Assembly (NCBI GenBank): GCA_902587165.1
Contig: CACIKF010000010.1
Location: forward strand, 1-47,942
DNA length: 47,942 nucleotides
Direction of reading: 5' to 3'
Origin: Puniceicoccaceae bacterium
GTDB taxonomy: Bacteria; Verrucomicrobiota; Verrucomicrobiia; Opitutales; Coraliomargaritaceae
The translations under genes were made by a program, and so were the position numbers. Every line of letters begins with the position of its first letter. Position 1 is the first letter of the stretch. Below the pieces are notes generated by a model, which did no database searches, had not been told where the DNA came from, and saw only the letters and a program-made list of their open reading frames with translations. Shown here piece after piece: positions 8,017 to 16,520 of the stretch.

Positions 8017-9705
8017 TTATTTAGCCGTCATTTCCGCTCTGGCATTTTCATATGCATGGAGGGCACACTGCGAGCAGGCGGTACGAACATCCGCAAAGAA
8101 ATCGTTCCCTTTATCATCGACCAAAATGTAAGCGGGAAAATCCTCCACCTCAATTTTCCAGATGGCTTCCATACCAAGCTCGGGGTATTCAAGCACTTCC
8201 ACTTCTTTGATATTGTGCTCCGCCAGTAATGCAGCGGGGCCACCAATGGAACCGAGGTAGAAACCGCCAAATTCTTTGCATGCATCTGTGACTTGCTTTG
8301 AGCGATTACCTTTGGCTAGCATAATCATAGAACCGCCCTCTTTCTGGAAAGCTTGCACATAGCTATCCATACGCCCAGCCGTAGTGGGACCGAAAGAACC
8401 AGAAGGTTTGCCGGCAGGCGTCTTTGCAGGGCCCGCGTAGTAGATCGGATGATTTTTTAAATAGTCCGGCATGCCTTTCCCCTGATCAAGACGTTCTTGA
8501 ATTTTCGCATGAGCGATATCGCGCCCAACGATGATTGTGCCACTCAGCGAAAGCGGTGTAGCCACGGGGTATTTGTTCAGCTCGGCAAGAATGTCTTTCA
8601 TTGGGCGATTCAAATTGATCGCAACGGGATCTTTTGGCTTCGCAATCTCGCCTTCAGAAGGGATAAAACGACCGGGGTTTTCTTCGAGCTGCTCAAGCCA
8701 AACACCGGCTTTGTCGATCCGTGCCTTTACGTTGCGGTCCGCGGAGCAAGAAACACCCAGCCCGACGGGGCAAGAGGCACCGTGGCGCGGCAGACGGACG
8801 ACGCGCACATCGAGGGCAAAATATTTACCGCCGAACTGGGCGCCGTAGCCCATCTTGCGCGTGAATTTTAGCAGCTTGGCTTCTAGCACGGTGTCACGGA
8901 AGGCCTGACCGTACTCATTACCCTTCGTTGGTAATTCATCGTAGTATTTAGTCGAAGCCAGCTTGACCGTTTTCAAGCAGGACTCCGCGGAGGTGCCGCC
9001 TATTACAAAAGCAATGTGATACGGCGGACAAGCGGAGGTGCCAAGCGTGCCCATTTTCTCAATGCAGAATTTCTCAAGATTGGCTGGATTGAGCAGCGCC
9101 TTGGTTTCTTGATAGAAAAAGGTCTTGTTGGCCGAGCCTCCCCCCTTGGCCACGAAAAGGAAGTCGTAGCGATCACTGTCTGTCGCTTGCAAGTCGATCT
9201 GAGCGGGCAAGTTGCAACCAGTATTAGCCTCCTCGTACATAGAGAGCGGTGCCATCTGCGAATAGCGCAAATTTTCCTTGGTGTATGCATTATAGACGCC
9301 TTCCGAAAGCGCGGCCTCATCACCCCCACCCGTCCAGACTCTTTGGCCTTTTTTACCAAGGATAATGGCGGTGCCCGTGTCCTGGCAAAAGGGCAGAACG
9401 CCATGGGCGGAGACCTCGGCATTTCGGAGCATAGTCAGCGCGATCGTACGGTCATTTTCCGTAGCTTCAGGATCGTCTAGAATCGCAGCGACCTTCTCCA
9501 AGTGCTCCGTGCGGAGGCGAAAGGAGATGTCTTTCATCGCTGTTTCGGCGAGATAGGTTAGGGCCCTCGGATCGACCTTCAGCATAGATTCAGCGCCAAA
9601 ATCAGCGGTTTCGACAAAGCCATCTGTGAGTAGACGATACTGCGTCTTATCTTTTCCGAGAGGAAACTGCTTTTGGTAATGGAAAGTAGGTGTGGGCTTG
9701 GCCAT
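8017..9705 (-). CDS. Class I (Fe-S) fumarate hydratase
   Basis: This enzyme interconverts fumarate and malate in the TCA cycle using an oxygen-sensitive 4Fe-4S cluster. The protein has 562 residues (E. coli FumA 548). Candidate cluster cysteines lie at about residue 105 (PFCQDTGT), 224 (CPPYH in the segment before FVIGGTSAE) and 318 (GLGVSC), close to the positions known for the E. coli enzymes. The C-terminal part has the FumA beta-domain motifs [20 protein letters not shown] and [12 protein letters not shown] 9705 is chosen because AGGAAG sits 7 bases upstream, one of the few clear ribosome binding sites here; the 27 upstream codons do not resemble the family. The closely spaced metal-type genes downstream are on the same strand. 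Confidence 0.95.
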   Translation of the reverse strand: MAKPTPTFHYQKQFPLGKDKTQYRLLTDGFVETADFGAESMLKVDPRALTYLAETAMKDISFRLRTEHLEKVAAILDDPEATENDRTIALTMLRNAEVSAHGVLPFCQDTGTAIILGKKGQRVWTGGGDEAALSEGVYNAYTKENLRYSQMAPLSMYEEANTGCNLPAQIDLQATDSDRYDFLFVAKGGGSANKTFFYQETKALLNPANLEKFCIEKMGTLGTSACPPYHIAFVIGGTSAESCLKTVKLASTKYYDELPTKGNEYGQAFRDTVLEAKLLKFTRKMGYGAQFGGKYFALDVRVVRLPRHGASCPVGLGVSCSADRNVKARIDKAGVWLEQLEENPGRFIPSEGEIAKPKDPVAINLNRPMKDILAELNKYPVATPLSLSGTIIVGRDIAHAKIQERLDQGKGMPDYLKNHPIYYAGPAKTPAGKPSGSFGPTTAGRMDSYVQAFQKEGGSMIMLAKGNRSKQVTDACKEFGGFYLGSIGGPAALLAEHNIKEVEVLEYPELGMEAIWKIEVEDFPAYILVDDKGNDFFADVRTACSQCALHAYENARAEMTAK

Positions 9706-9980
9706 AATTTTGCTTCCTAACTTTGACTCGCTAAAAGAAGATATGCTACTTGCATTTAATGCAAGACTGCAGAAAAGGCAGTCCAAACGCTATCTTTTCA
9801 TTCAAAATAAAAGTAAACTCACAAAAAGACAAAGTTGCGATGTATTCAAGTGGATCAGACACCAAGGCAAAGCGAAAAACAATGATTACCCCTTAGACTA
9901 AAATTATAAGCGAAGTTTGACTATATAATTAACTATTGCGGAAACATAATTTATGCAATTTTATGCACTTAAATAATGTT

Positions 9981-10841
9981 ATGAGGCCTGCCTATACCAA
10001 TACTAAAGTCATTAATGGGCAATTGACGACACTCCAAAAGCTGTGTTGGCTACTTCTCTGTTTTGGGATGATCGGACTTGCCTCTGCGATAGTCTATTCG
10101 GTTATAAATAACAAAGTGAGCTCACCTAAATCTGCCCCAATCGAAGCTCAATTACCCTATGGCTCCATAGAAGAATTGAGCGATCCAAAGACGTTCATGG
10201 CGGCCTATCTCTCAGTCAACTGCAAGCCAGATCTACTCCGCCGCACGCAAACGTTGCGTGTGGCGGGAACGATCGAACGCGACGGCTTAAGCGAAACTTT
10301 TACCTTAATCAAAAAACGCCCAAATAAGATGCGGTTCTCGGTCAAGCAAGGCTTGAAGGAGGTTACTTTCGGTGCCAATACCGAGATTGTCTGGCGGTGC
10401 GTCCGTTCGCCAGGACAACAAGAAGTTAATTACGTTCTTATCGAGGGAGATGAAGCGCTACAATGGATAAAACAAACTCGCTTCTTTGACTTGATCATCA
10501 GCGCCAGTCAAGGCGAAGGCCAGATTTTGGAGATCGAGGGCGGGCAGTGGGCAGAAAAGGACAGTCTAAAAGTAAGAGTAATGGATGCCTACGGTGATAC
10601 TTACGTGATTTTTATCGACCCTCAGACTCTCTACCCGCTCGCCGAAAGACAGACCCGCCATAATGGTAAAACAACCGAAACCATTTTTAACGATTATCGC
10701 GATCTCGATGGCCTACCAACACCCTTTCAACTGACAGTTTCGCAAGAAAATAATGCGGTGAGTAAAATCCAAATTAATAGCGCTGCCATCAATCCGGGCA
10801 TACTCTCAAAGCTGTTTGAGCTTCCATCTGCTCTACGGTAG
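9981..10841 (+). CDS. Membrane-anchored LolA/LolB-like protein (outer-membrane lipoprotein carrier fold)
   Basis: About 286 residues. One transmembrane helix (about residues 18-40) anchors a soluble domain outside the membrane. That domain has the alternating beta-strand pattern of LolA/LolB-like proteins: LRVAGTIERDG, FTLIKKRPNKMRFSVKQG, the central EIVWRC strand, LKVRVMDAYG, then YPLAERQTRHNGKTTETIFNDYRDLDGLPTPF. The last segment closely fits the ending seen in outer-membrane lipoprotein-sorting proteins. Binding of a lipid or lipoprotein is inference. In-frame starts are a TTG at 9936 and ATGs at 9963 and 9981; 9981 is picked as the latest that keeps the whole helix, and no Shine-Dalgarno decides it. 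It stands alone between fumarase and hisS. Confidence 0.65.
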   Translation: MRPAYTNTKVINGQLTTLQKLCWLLLCFGMIGLASAIVYSVINNKVSSPKSAPIEAQLPYGSIEELSDPKTFMAAYLSVNCKPDLLRRTQTLRVAGTIERDGLSETFTLIKKRPNKMRFSVKQGLKEVTFGANTEIVWRCVRSPGQQEVNYVLIEGDEALQWIKQTRFFDLIISASQGEGQILEIEGGQWAEKDSLKVRVMDAYGDTYVIFIDPQTLYPLAERQTRHNGKTTETIFNDYRDLDGLPTPFQLTVSQENNAVSKIQINSAAINPGILSKLFELPSALR

Positions 10842-11067
10842 CAAGTTCTCCGCTTTGGCGGAAGTATGCACTTTTTAAGCAGCTCCATAAACTACTTCGA
10901 TTTGAGTCCATTTGAATGATCAAGAGCTTGGTGGATTAGGCTTAGCTTTAAAGTTAGCTGAGTAAGAACTAAGATTTTAAGGTGCGTGATTAAGAATTCT
11001 CATCTCTGGCAACCCATAAAAAACAAACTTTGAATATTCTTTCACTTTATAATAGGTTCTATTGCTT

Positions 11068-12402
11068 CTACTTGATTCCGCCTTCGAGAAGAGTAGGAAC
11101 TTGCATGAGTAACTGATCGCGGGAAATTTCAGCTTCGCGGCCTTTTGAGAGGTCGCGAACCTTGACTACGCCGCGCTCAAGTTCTTCGCTACCGTAGATC
11201 AGAGCGAAGCGGGCACCTGATTGGTTGGCCGATTTAAACTGCTTAGCGAAACCTTGGTTTTTGAATGGATACTCGATTTGATAACCGACCGCACGTAGTT
11301 GTGCAGCGTCAGCCAATGCGACAGCGCGTTCATCTTCACCTCCAATGATCGCGATGAACTCAGGGCTTTGAATATATTCTGGTACTAACGATTTGCTTTC
11401 CAGTAAGTCGACTAAAGTGACATCGCCCATCGCGAAACCGACTGCAGGCATATCGGGGCCACCGAGTTTTTTAATGAGCGCGTCGTAGCGCCCTCCCCCA
11501 GCGAGTGCGCGGCCTTCGCCGCTGGCTTCAAAAGCTTCAAAAACAAAACCAGTATAATAGGCTAGTCCACGAACGATCCCGAGATCAATTTGAATAAAGT
11601 CACCCACACCAGAGGCCGAGAGGTCACGCAAAAGTTGAGACCATTCTTCAATGCGAGTTTTAGCTTGAGCGGCGAGATCGCCTTCTAGCGGCAAGTTGTC
11701 GATGTAAATACGTAATGTATCAAAATCGTGGATCGCGATGGCTTCTTCAATCCTACCGAGAAAATCTTCGGCTTCATCGCCGAGCATGAGGGCCAGCTTT
11801 TCGATCGTTTTTGTGCGGTCGGTGCGCTCCATCTTATCAATAATACCAAGCACTGTTGCACTACCTGCTTCGTCGAGACCTTCGGCTGCTAACATAAGTA
11901 GCCAAAGGTCGCGGTCACTAAGTCGGACTTTGAAATCGCTATCGTTCAGGCCGAAGCTTTGCAACGACTGGCAGAGTAGCGTGATCAACTCAGCGTCAGC
12001 AGCAGAGCCTTGTTCACCAAAAATATCGACATTTAGCTGATGAAAGGCGCGAAGGCGTCCCTTCTGTGGGCGTTCGTAGCGATAATGTTCACCGATATTA
12101 AACCATTTCACAGGACGCTTAAGACTGTTGGCCTTTGCACCAATCAACCGAGCAAGTGAGGGTGTCATCTCAGGACGCAGAGCCACTGTTCGCCCACCAC
12201 GATCCTCAAAGTTGAAGAGTTGGTCTACAATCTCTTCGCCCGACTTTTCAATATAAAGCTCTAAGGGCTCTAGGACAGGCGCATCATACTCCAGAAAATT
12301 AAACGCACGCGCGACAGAGCGCCAGCATGCAAATATGTGATTTCGACGAGCACATGCCTTCGGATAAAATTCCCGAAAACCAGGTAGGGTTTCAAACTGC
12401 AT
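11068..12402 (-). CDS. hisS: Histidyl-tRNA synthetase
   Basis: A class II aminoacyl-tRNA synthetase that charges tRNA-His; 444 residues, normal for the family. Motif 1 lies around residues 40-60. Motif 2 (HYRYERPQKGRLRAFHQ) is near 110. The histidine-binding signatures are RGLAYYTGFVFEAF near 279 and AGGGRYDALIKKLGG near 303. The C-terminal ~95 residues are the anticodon-binding domain. The first signature has Ala where RGLDYY is typical of E. coli-type enzymes; a RGLAYY form also occurs in other lineages, including plant organelle enzymes. The start ATG has AAGGGA about 9 bases upstream. The IHF/HU gene lies 60 bp upstream on the same strand. Confidence 0.96.
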   Translation of the reverse strand: MQFETLPGFREFYPKACARRNHIFACWRSVARAFNFLEYDAPVLEPLELYIEKSGEEIVDQLFNFEDRGGRTVALRPEMTPSLARLIGAKANSLKRPVKWFNIGEHYRYERPQKGRLRAFHQLNVDIFGEQGSAADAELITLLCQSLQSFGLNDSDFKVRLSDRDLWLLMLAAEGLDEAGSATVLGIIDKMERTDRTKTIEKLALMLGDEAEDFLGRIEEAIAIHDFDTLRIYIDNLPLEGDLAAQAKTRIEEWSQLLRDLSASGVGDFIQIDLGIVRGLAYYTGFVFEAFEASGEGRALAGGGRYDALIKKLGGPDMPAVGFAMGDVTLVDLLESKSLVPEYIQSPEFIAIIGGEDERAVALADAAQLRAVGYQIEYPFKNQGFAKQFKSANQSGARFALIYGSEELERGVVKVRDLSKGREAEISRDQLLMQVPTLLEGGIK

Positions 12403-12462
12403 AAAGAATATCCCTTAATAAAATAAAGGGTCGGCCATTAATCCGATTGATTCGAATTTAAC

Positions 12463-12783
12463 TTATTCGCTCCCTTCGTGGGCATCGACATCCATATCTT
12501 TAAGCTGCGCTTTTAACTCTTTGCCGGCCTTGAATTTAATCACGGCACGCTTTGGAATGACAACATCCGTTTCAGGCTTATTCGGATTCCGGCCGATGCG
12601 CGACTTGCGAATTTGAACCTCGAAGACACCGAAATTTCGCAGCTCTACATTGCGCCCTTCACTCAAAGCTCTTGCGATGGCGTCAAGAGTGAGTTGCACA
12701 GTTTCACGGACTTCTTTTTGCGGAAAATCAGTTTTGTCGTAAATATCTAAAACGATATCGCGTTTGGTAAGGTTATTGGACAT
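12463..12783 (-). CDS. IHF/HU family DNA-binding protein
   Basis: A 106-residue nucleoid protein of the HU/IHF family, which bends DNA as a dimer. The sequence starts with MSNNLTKRDIVLDIYDKTD (two-helix dimer region), and has LRNFGVFEVQIRKSRIGRNPNKPE, which contains the conserved GxF strand and the RxGRNP DNA-intercalating arm, and ends in FKAGKELKAQL. The order and the 10-residue acidic tail are closer to IHF-alpha-type than HU. It sits just upstream of hisS and is divergent from the ClpX-like gene (104 bp between starts), so that space must hold both promoters. Whether it acts as IHF alone or with a partner is not shown. Confidence 0.93.
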   Translation of the reverse strand: MSNNLTKRDIVLDIYDKTDFPQKEVRETVQLTLDAIARALSEGRNVELRNFGVFEVQIRKSRIGRNPNKPETDVVIPKRAVIKFKAGKELKAQLKDMDVDAHEGSE

Positions 12784-12887
12784 TCTAAAGTTTGCTTTGG
12801 TTACTTAGTGAGCTTGATGTAATGAAAATAAAAAGTTAGTGTGTGTGTGATACTTAGGAACGAGAAAACACTGTCAAACTAGAAAAA

Positions 12888-14495
12888 ATGAGTAATAAAG
12901 AACCGCCAAATCCTTTAGAGGAGATTCAAAAGCAACTAAAAGAATTGTTCAAGGATTCTAATGTAAAAATTTCCGCGCACGAATTCCCCGAAGGCGACCC
13001 CTTTCCAGACGAACCAGAGGAAGTCGTAACCGATTCAAAGGCCCCTAATGACGGAGACAAGAGTGCGGAGGCACTGGAAAATATACGTAATTTCCAGCTC
13101 AAACCAAAGGAGATCCGCGACCACCTAAATCGATTTGTCATTAGGCAAGATGATGCGAAGAAGGTACTATCCGTCGCGATTTGCGACCACTACAATCATG
13201 TCCGCGCGACCCTCTCTGGCAAGAGCTCGGAAGCGACTGAATACAGCAAACAAAACATTCTCCTTCTAGGACCGACCGGTGTGGGTAAAACCTACCTAAT
13301 GAAAAACGTGGCGCGCTTGATCGGGGTGCCCTTCGTTAAGGCGGATGCGACGAAATTCTCGGAGACAGGCTACGTAGGTTCCGATGTGGAAGATCTAGTG
13401 CGAGATCTCGTCAAGGCAGCTAATGGCGACATTGAATTGGCAGAAAAGGGCATCATCTTCATAGATGAAATCGATAAGATCGCCAGCGAAGGCAGTGCTG
13501 GCGGTCGCGACGTCTCTGGGCGCGGCGTGCAGATCAACTTACTCAAGCTGATGGAGGAGACCGAGGTCAACCTCTACAGCCCAAGCGACATGATGGCGCA
13601 GATGCAGGCTGTGATGGAAATCCAACGTGGCGGCAAGCCGAAGCGCAAATCGATCAACACAAAAAATATCCTCTTTATAGTGAGCGGTGCTTTCGACAAA
13701 CTAGCCGAATCGATCAAGAAGCGAGTCTCACAAAACGAAATGGGCTTTGGCGCGAATGTGAGTGATGCGAAGGAAGACATCTCTACCTATCTGCAAAACG
13801 CAGAGACAAGCGACTTTATCAAATACGGATTCGAACCAGAATTCATTGGACGCGTGCCCGTTCGCTGCGCTTGCTCGGGGCTCTCGGCTAAAGACTTGGC
13901 ACATATATTGACAACCTCTGAGGGCAGCATTCTACACCAGTATCGTGATGACTTTCGCGGCTACGGGATCAATTTCAGCATAACGCCTGAGGCCATCATG
14001 AGTATCGCCGAGACGGCAAGTAAAGAAGGCACGGGCGCACGCGGCATTATGACCGTGATGGAACGACTCTTCCGCGACTACAAGTTTGAGCTGCCCTCAA
14101 CCGTGATCAAGCACTTTGAAGTAACGACTGAAATGGTCGCTGATCCATTAAGCTGCCTCCAGGCACTCAAAGGGAAAAACGCCCATCTCCAAAGCACAGT
14201 ATGGGAGGGCGACGTGAAACGCTACGCAGCCACTTTCGAAAAGTCCTACGGCTTTACACTAGAGTTTAGACCCCTCGCCATTGAAACCTTGATTACCGAA
14301 GCCAGCGAGCTCGACCGAACGATCCAGTCTATTTGTGACGAAAAGTTTAAAGATTTTGAGCACGGGCTCACCATCATCAACCGTAACACCGGGCAGACCG
14401 TCTTCAAATTGGGTAAACTAGCGATCGAAAATCCAGATAAGGAACTTTCTAAATGGGTCGTTCGGAGTATTGAATGCGTGAAAGAATCTTTGTAA
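12888..14495 (+). CDS. ClpX-like AAA+ ATPase with extra C-terminal small domain, no zinc finger
   Basis: A 535-residue unfoldase-type ATPase. Motifs in order: Walker A GPTGVGKT (about 127), pore loop ETGYVGSD (about 160), Walker B FIDEID (about 189), an MGFGANV loop (about 284) where ClpX has its ClpP-docking IGF loop, an Arg-finger region PEFIGRVPV (about 317) and sensor 2 GTGARG (about 380). The N-terminal zinc-binding domain of ClpX is absent and replaced by an acidic ~60-residue stretch. After the normal small domain (about 350-400) a second, degenerate copy appears at about 445-495 ([20 protein letters not shown] against [20 protein letters not shown]), without GAR. So it is a ClpX paralogue or lineage-specific relative; whether it works with ClpP is unknown. 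Confidence 0.88.
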   Translation: MSNKEPPNPLEEIQKQLKELFKDSNVKISAHEFPEGDPFPDEPEEVVTDSKAPNDGDKSAEALENIRNFQLKPKEIRDHLNRFVIRQDDAKKVLSVAICDHYNHVRATLSGKSSEATEYSKQNILLLGPTGVGKTYLMKNVARLIGVPFVKADATKFSETGYVGSDVEDLVRDLVKAANGDIELAEKGIIFIDEIDKIASEGSAGGRDVSGRGVQINLLKLMEETEVNLYSPSDMMAQMQAVMEIQRGGKPKRKSINTKNILFIVSGAFDKLAESIKKRVSQNEMGFGANVSDAKEDISTYLQNAETSDFIKYGFEPEFIGRVPVRCACSGLSAKDLAHILTTSEGSILHQYRDDFRGYGINFSITPEAIMSIAETASKEGTGARGIMTVMERLFRDYKFELPSTVIKHFEVTTEMVADPLSCLQALKGKNAHLQSTVWEGDVKRYAATFEKSYGFTLEFRPLAIETLITEASELDRTIQSICDEKFKDFEHGLTIINRNTGQTVFKLGKLAIENPDKELSKWVVRSIECVKESL

Positions 14496-14502
14496 TTAAG
14501 TT

Positions 14503-14527
14503 GTGGGACTCGCGCTACGCGTCCCAC
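14503..14527 (+). terminator. Hairpin after the ClpX-like gene
   Basis: GTGGGAC (14503-14509) pairs with GTCCCAC (14521-14527), with an inner GCG/CGC pair set and a 2-base bulge. There is no T-run, so it is a weak intrinsic-terminator candidate only. Confidence 0.45.
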
Positions 14528-14686
14528 TAAGGCTACAGCTTTTTACAGCTGGTCGACTGATTACATTTTAACTAGGTTTCTGCTATTCTAACTTGCTTAT
14601 TAGCGGACAAGCAGGAGCTTGGTTTTCTATCATATAGAACATGTCGCAAGTATCTCAAATTTCATTCCACGCAGAGCCCGGCATTT

Positions 14687-15385
14687 ATGCCAGAAGGAAA
14701 ATCAGTCAATAAAATGTTCGCCGGAATCGCCGGGCGCTACGACATAGCCAATCACCTTCTTAGCGGAGGTGTGGATTTTTACTGGAGGCGGGTACTCACC
14801 CGAATGGTTAAGGCCTGCACTCCAAAAGACATGGTCGACCTAGCTACAGGGAGCGGTGATGTTGCCTTCAAACTGCGTGATCGCATAGGCACTGGGATTC
14901 CGGTTACTGGATTGGACTTTTGCGAACCGATGCTCAAAGAAGCTCGTGCCAAGCGTGCAGCCAAGGCGAGCTATTCTGATATCACATTTGAGTTTGGCGA
15001 CTGCATGGACTTGCCATTGGACGACAACTCGGTCGACGCAGTCACGATTTCGTTCGGCGTGCGCAACTTCGAAAATCGACTGCGCGGGTTGAGAGAAATT
15101 CTCCGCGTGCTTCGCCCTGGAGGCAGTCTTTTCGTCTTAGAATTCTCGCAGCCCGACAAATGGTTCAGCCCAATCTACTATTTCTATCTTAAATTCATTC
15201 TGCCTTGGGTAGCCGCCCTTGCGACAGGAGATAAGAGTGCCTATGAATACCTCGCAGGCACGATTGAAGACTTTCCAAGCAAAGAAGCTCTAACGGAACA
15301 GCTCAAAGAGGCCGGTTACGAGACCGTCGAAGCGACGGGGCTAACCTTCTCAATCGTGGCTATACACGAAGCGCAGAAGGCATAA
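14687..15385 (+). CDS. menG: Demethylmenaquinone/ubiquinone C-methyltransferase (MenG/UbiE)
   Basis: This SAM-dependent enzyme performs the last methylation in menaquinone synthesis (UbiE in organisms that also make ubiquinone). It has 232 residues. Family marks are [26 protein letters not shown] at the start (the RYD..N..LS pattern), motif [14 protein letters not shown] (about 53), GLDFCEPML, the MenG signature region [14 protein letters not shown] (about 121) and [13 protein letters not shown]. The C-terminal [14 protein letters not shown] also fits. The name menG is chosen because no ubiquinone genes are seen nearby; this is inference. No ribosome binding site is seen at the ATG, and an upstream ATG at 14641 is out of frame. 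The gene appears to stand alone. Confidence 0.94.
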   Translation: MPEGKSVNKMFAGIAGRYDIANHLLSGGVDFYWRRVLTRMVKACTPKDMVDLATGSGDVAFKLRDRIGTGIPVTGLDFCEPMLKEARAKRAAKASYSDITFEFGDCMDLPLDDNSVDAVTISFGVRNFENRLRGLREILRVLRPGGSLFVLEFSQPDKWFSPIYYFYLKFILPWVAALATGDKSAYEYLAGTIEDFPSKEALTEQLKEAGYETVEATGLTFSIVAIHEAQKA

Positions 15386-15549
15386 CAAAGGTAGCGACTG
15401 AGATCGCCTTAAGCCAGCCGCAAACAAAAGCGCATAATTAACTATCTCAAACTCGACTTTGAATACTTGGCAAGAAAGGCGTGCAATTACGGCTGGTATT
15501 CCGCTACGGAGAGTTGACGGATCTAGCGTTTCTCAATATTTCATATTAT

Positions 15550-15933
15550 ATGAGTAATGATAGAAATAAAATCGGCTGCTGGTATGTAGGCTTTGGTATT
15601 TTTTTAATCGTTTGCGGGTTAGCCGGTTACGCCTCCAACCCCGAGGCAGCGAAGACCGCGCTCATCTCAGGTGGGACTTTTGGAACACTTAGCGCGTTTT
15701 GGGGATTTTGGATACTCAAGGGTGGACGACTACTCGCGCTATTGGCAGCTGGCTTGACGACGCTCATGCTGTGCGCTGCCTTCGCTTGGCGCTCCGTCGT
15801 CAGTTGGCAGGCATACTCTGAGGGCGAACCGAAGTTGTTTGCTGCAACATTGATCACAGGGATGCTATTTGCATCCATTTCTTCACTCGTTCAACTTCTA
15901 CGCAGCCGCAAATCGGTGCTGGCAAAAGACTGA
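15550..15933 (+). CDS. TMEM14-family small membrane protein
   Basis: About 127 residues with four predicted membrane segments. The first (about 8-28) ends in GYASNPEAAKTALISGG, which resembles the TMEM14 family pattern of a Gly-rich turn and Ser/Ala-Leu-Ile-x-Gly-Gly helix. Then follow TLSAFWGFWIL, a third segment LLALLAAGLTTLMLCAAFAW, and a last helix ending in RSRKS. Bacterial and eukaryotic members are of unknown function; a role in lipid or small-molecule transport is only suggested elsewhere. The ATG at 15550 is preferred over the upstream start at 15481 because the extra 23 residues look non-coding and the membrane pattern starts after it. A short hypothetical follows 7 bp downstream. 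Confidence 0.75.
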   Translation: MSNDRNKIGCWYVGFGIFLIVCGLAGYASNPEAAKTALISGGTFGTLSAFWGFWILKGGRLLALLAAGLTTLMLCAAFAWRSVVSWQAYSEGEPKLFAATLITGMLFASISSLVQLLRSRKSVLAKD

Positions 15934-15940
15934 TCTCATT

Positions 15941-16159
15941 GTGGATACCCATTCAAAGCTACGCAACGTAGATGTGATTTGTTCTCCCAAAGACGGAATG
16001 CTTGAGGTTAACTGCGAGCTAGAAACAGGGCGTAAAATCTACCAAATACCAATCGCTAAACCGACCAGCGAGTCGCCACCCCATGCCGCAGGTTCTTTCC
16101 ACGATCCCGCTCAACACGCAGTTTACATGGATCGGGTGGAAGCTCTTTTCCACAGCTGA
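15941..16159 (+). CDS. Hypothetical short protein
   Basis: A frame of 72 residues from a GTG at 15941, just after the stop of the TMEM14-like gene at 15933. The reading frame continues upstream to 15869 inside that gene but the sequence there is a shadow. The mature text (for example CSPKDGMLEVNCELETGRKIYQ, then PPHAAGSFHDPAQHAVYMDRVEALF) has the mixed composition of a real protein, with no membrane segment or signal. I recognise no family. A weak hairpin follows at 16250-16268. The call is low confidence because of the non-ATG start and short length. Confidence 0.4.
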   Translation: MDTHSKLRNVDVICSPKDGMLEVNCELETGRKIYQIPIAKPTSESPPHAAGSFHDPAQHAVYMDRVEALFHS

Positions 16160-16277
16160 TGAGTCATTGCTAAGGAATGGATTTAGGACTCTTCATAAGG
16201 CGTAAATCAGCGGTCGCAACGACCCTGGGGCATACCAACCAGCTAACGAGGAATCGCTTCGCGAATCCGCTAAAAAG

Positions 16278-16520
16278 TCAGTAGGATGGCTTGATATGAC
16301 GCTCTAACAACTTGCGATGCTTGGTTAAACGTCCACTAACGCGCTTGCGCCATAAGCGGAAACTGCAGGGCTTTAGTTCGCGCCGCATAAGTTTGATCAC
16401 ATCAGCTTCAGAGAAACCTGAGCGCTCTTTAATCTGGTCAAAGGTAGTTCGATCTTCCCAAGCCATACGCACCAAGGTGTTGGCTTCCGCATCGCTAAGA
16501 TTGTTAATTTTTTGACTCAT
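16278..16520 (-). CDS. DUF2805 / TIGR03643 family protein
   Basis: An 80-residue protein of the DUF2805/TIGR03643 family, known mainly from marine bacteria and of unknown function. The conserved core is plain: MAWEDRTTFDQIK, then a helix-turn-helix-like stretch (ERSGFSEADVIKLMRRELKPCSFRLWRKRV) and a basic GRLTKHRK. The sequence looks nucleic-acid-binding, which is inference. Its ATG at 16520 lies inside the 3' end of the photolyase-like gene (overlap 17 bp), so translation is probably coupled and the two act together. This is the last gene of a three-gene cassette with DUF2256. Confidence 0.9.
   Translation of the reverse strand: MSQKINNLSDAEANTLVRMAWEDRTTFDQIKERSGFSEADVIKLMRRELKPCSFRLWRKRVSGRLTKHRKLLERHIKPSY

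Noticed and set aside
9003-9422. A 139-residue frame within the fumarase gene
   Set aside because: It is a shadow; the fumarase frame carries all conserved cysteines and motifs.
10849-10862. Short 5-bp hairpin after the LolA/LolB-like gene
   Set aside because: The stem is too short and the T-rich run too far away to call a terminator.
13820-13845. TTCGAA-like stretch resembling a tRNA T-arm
   Set aside because: It lies within the ClpX-like coding frame and there is no cloverleaf around it. No tRNA was found in the window.
16250-16268. Hairpin with 8-bp arms (one mismatch) between the short hypothetical and DUF2805
   Set aside because: It has no T-run and one central mismatch; it may be a weak terminator but is not strong enough to list as a feature.
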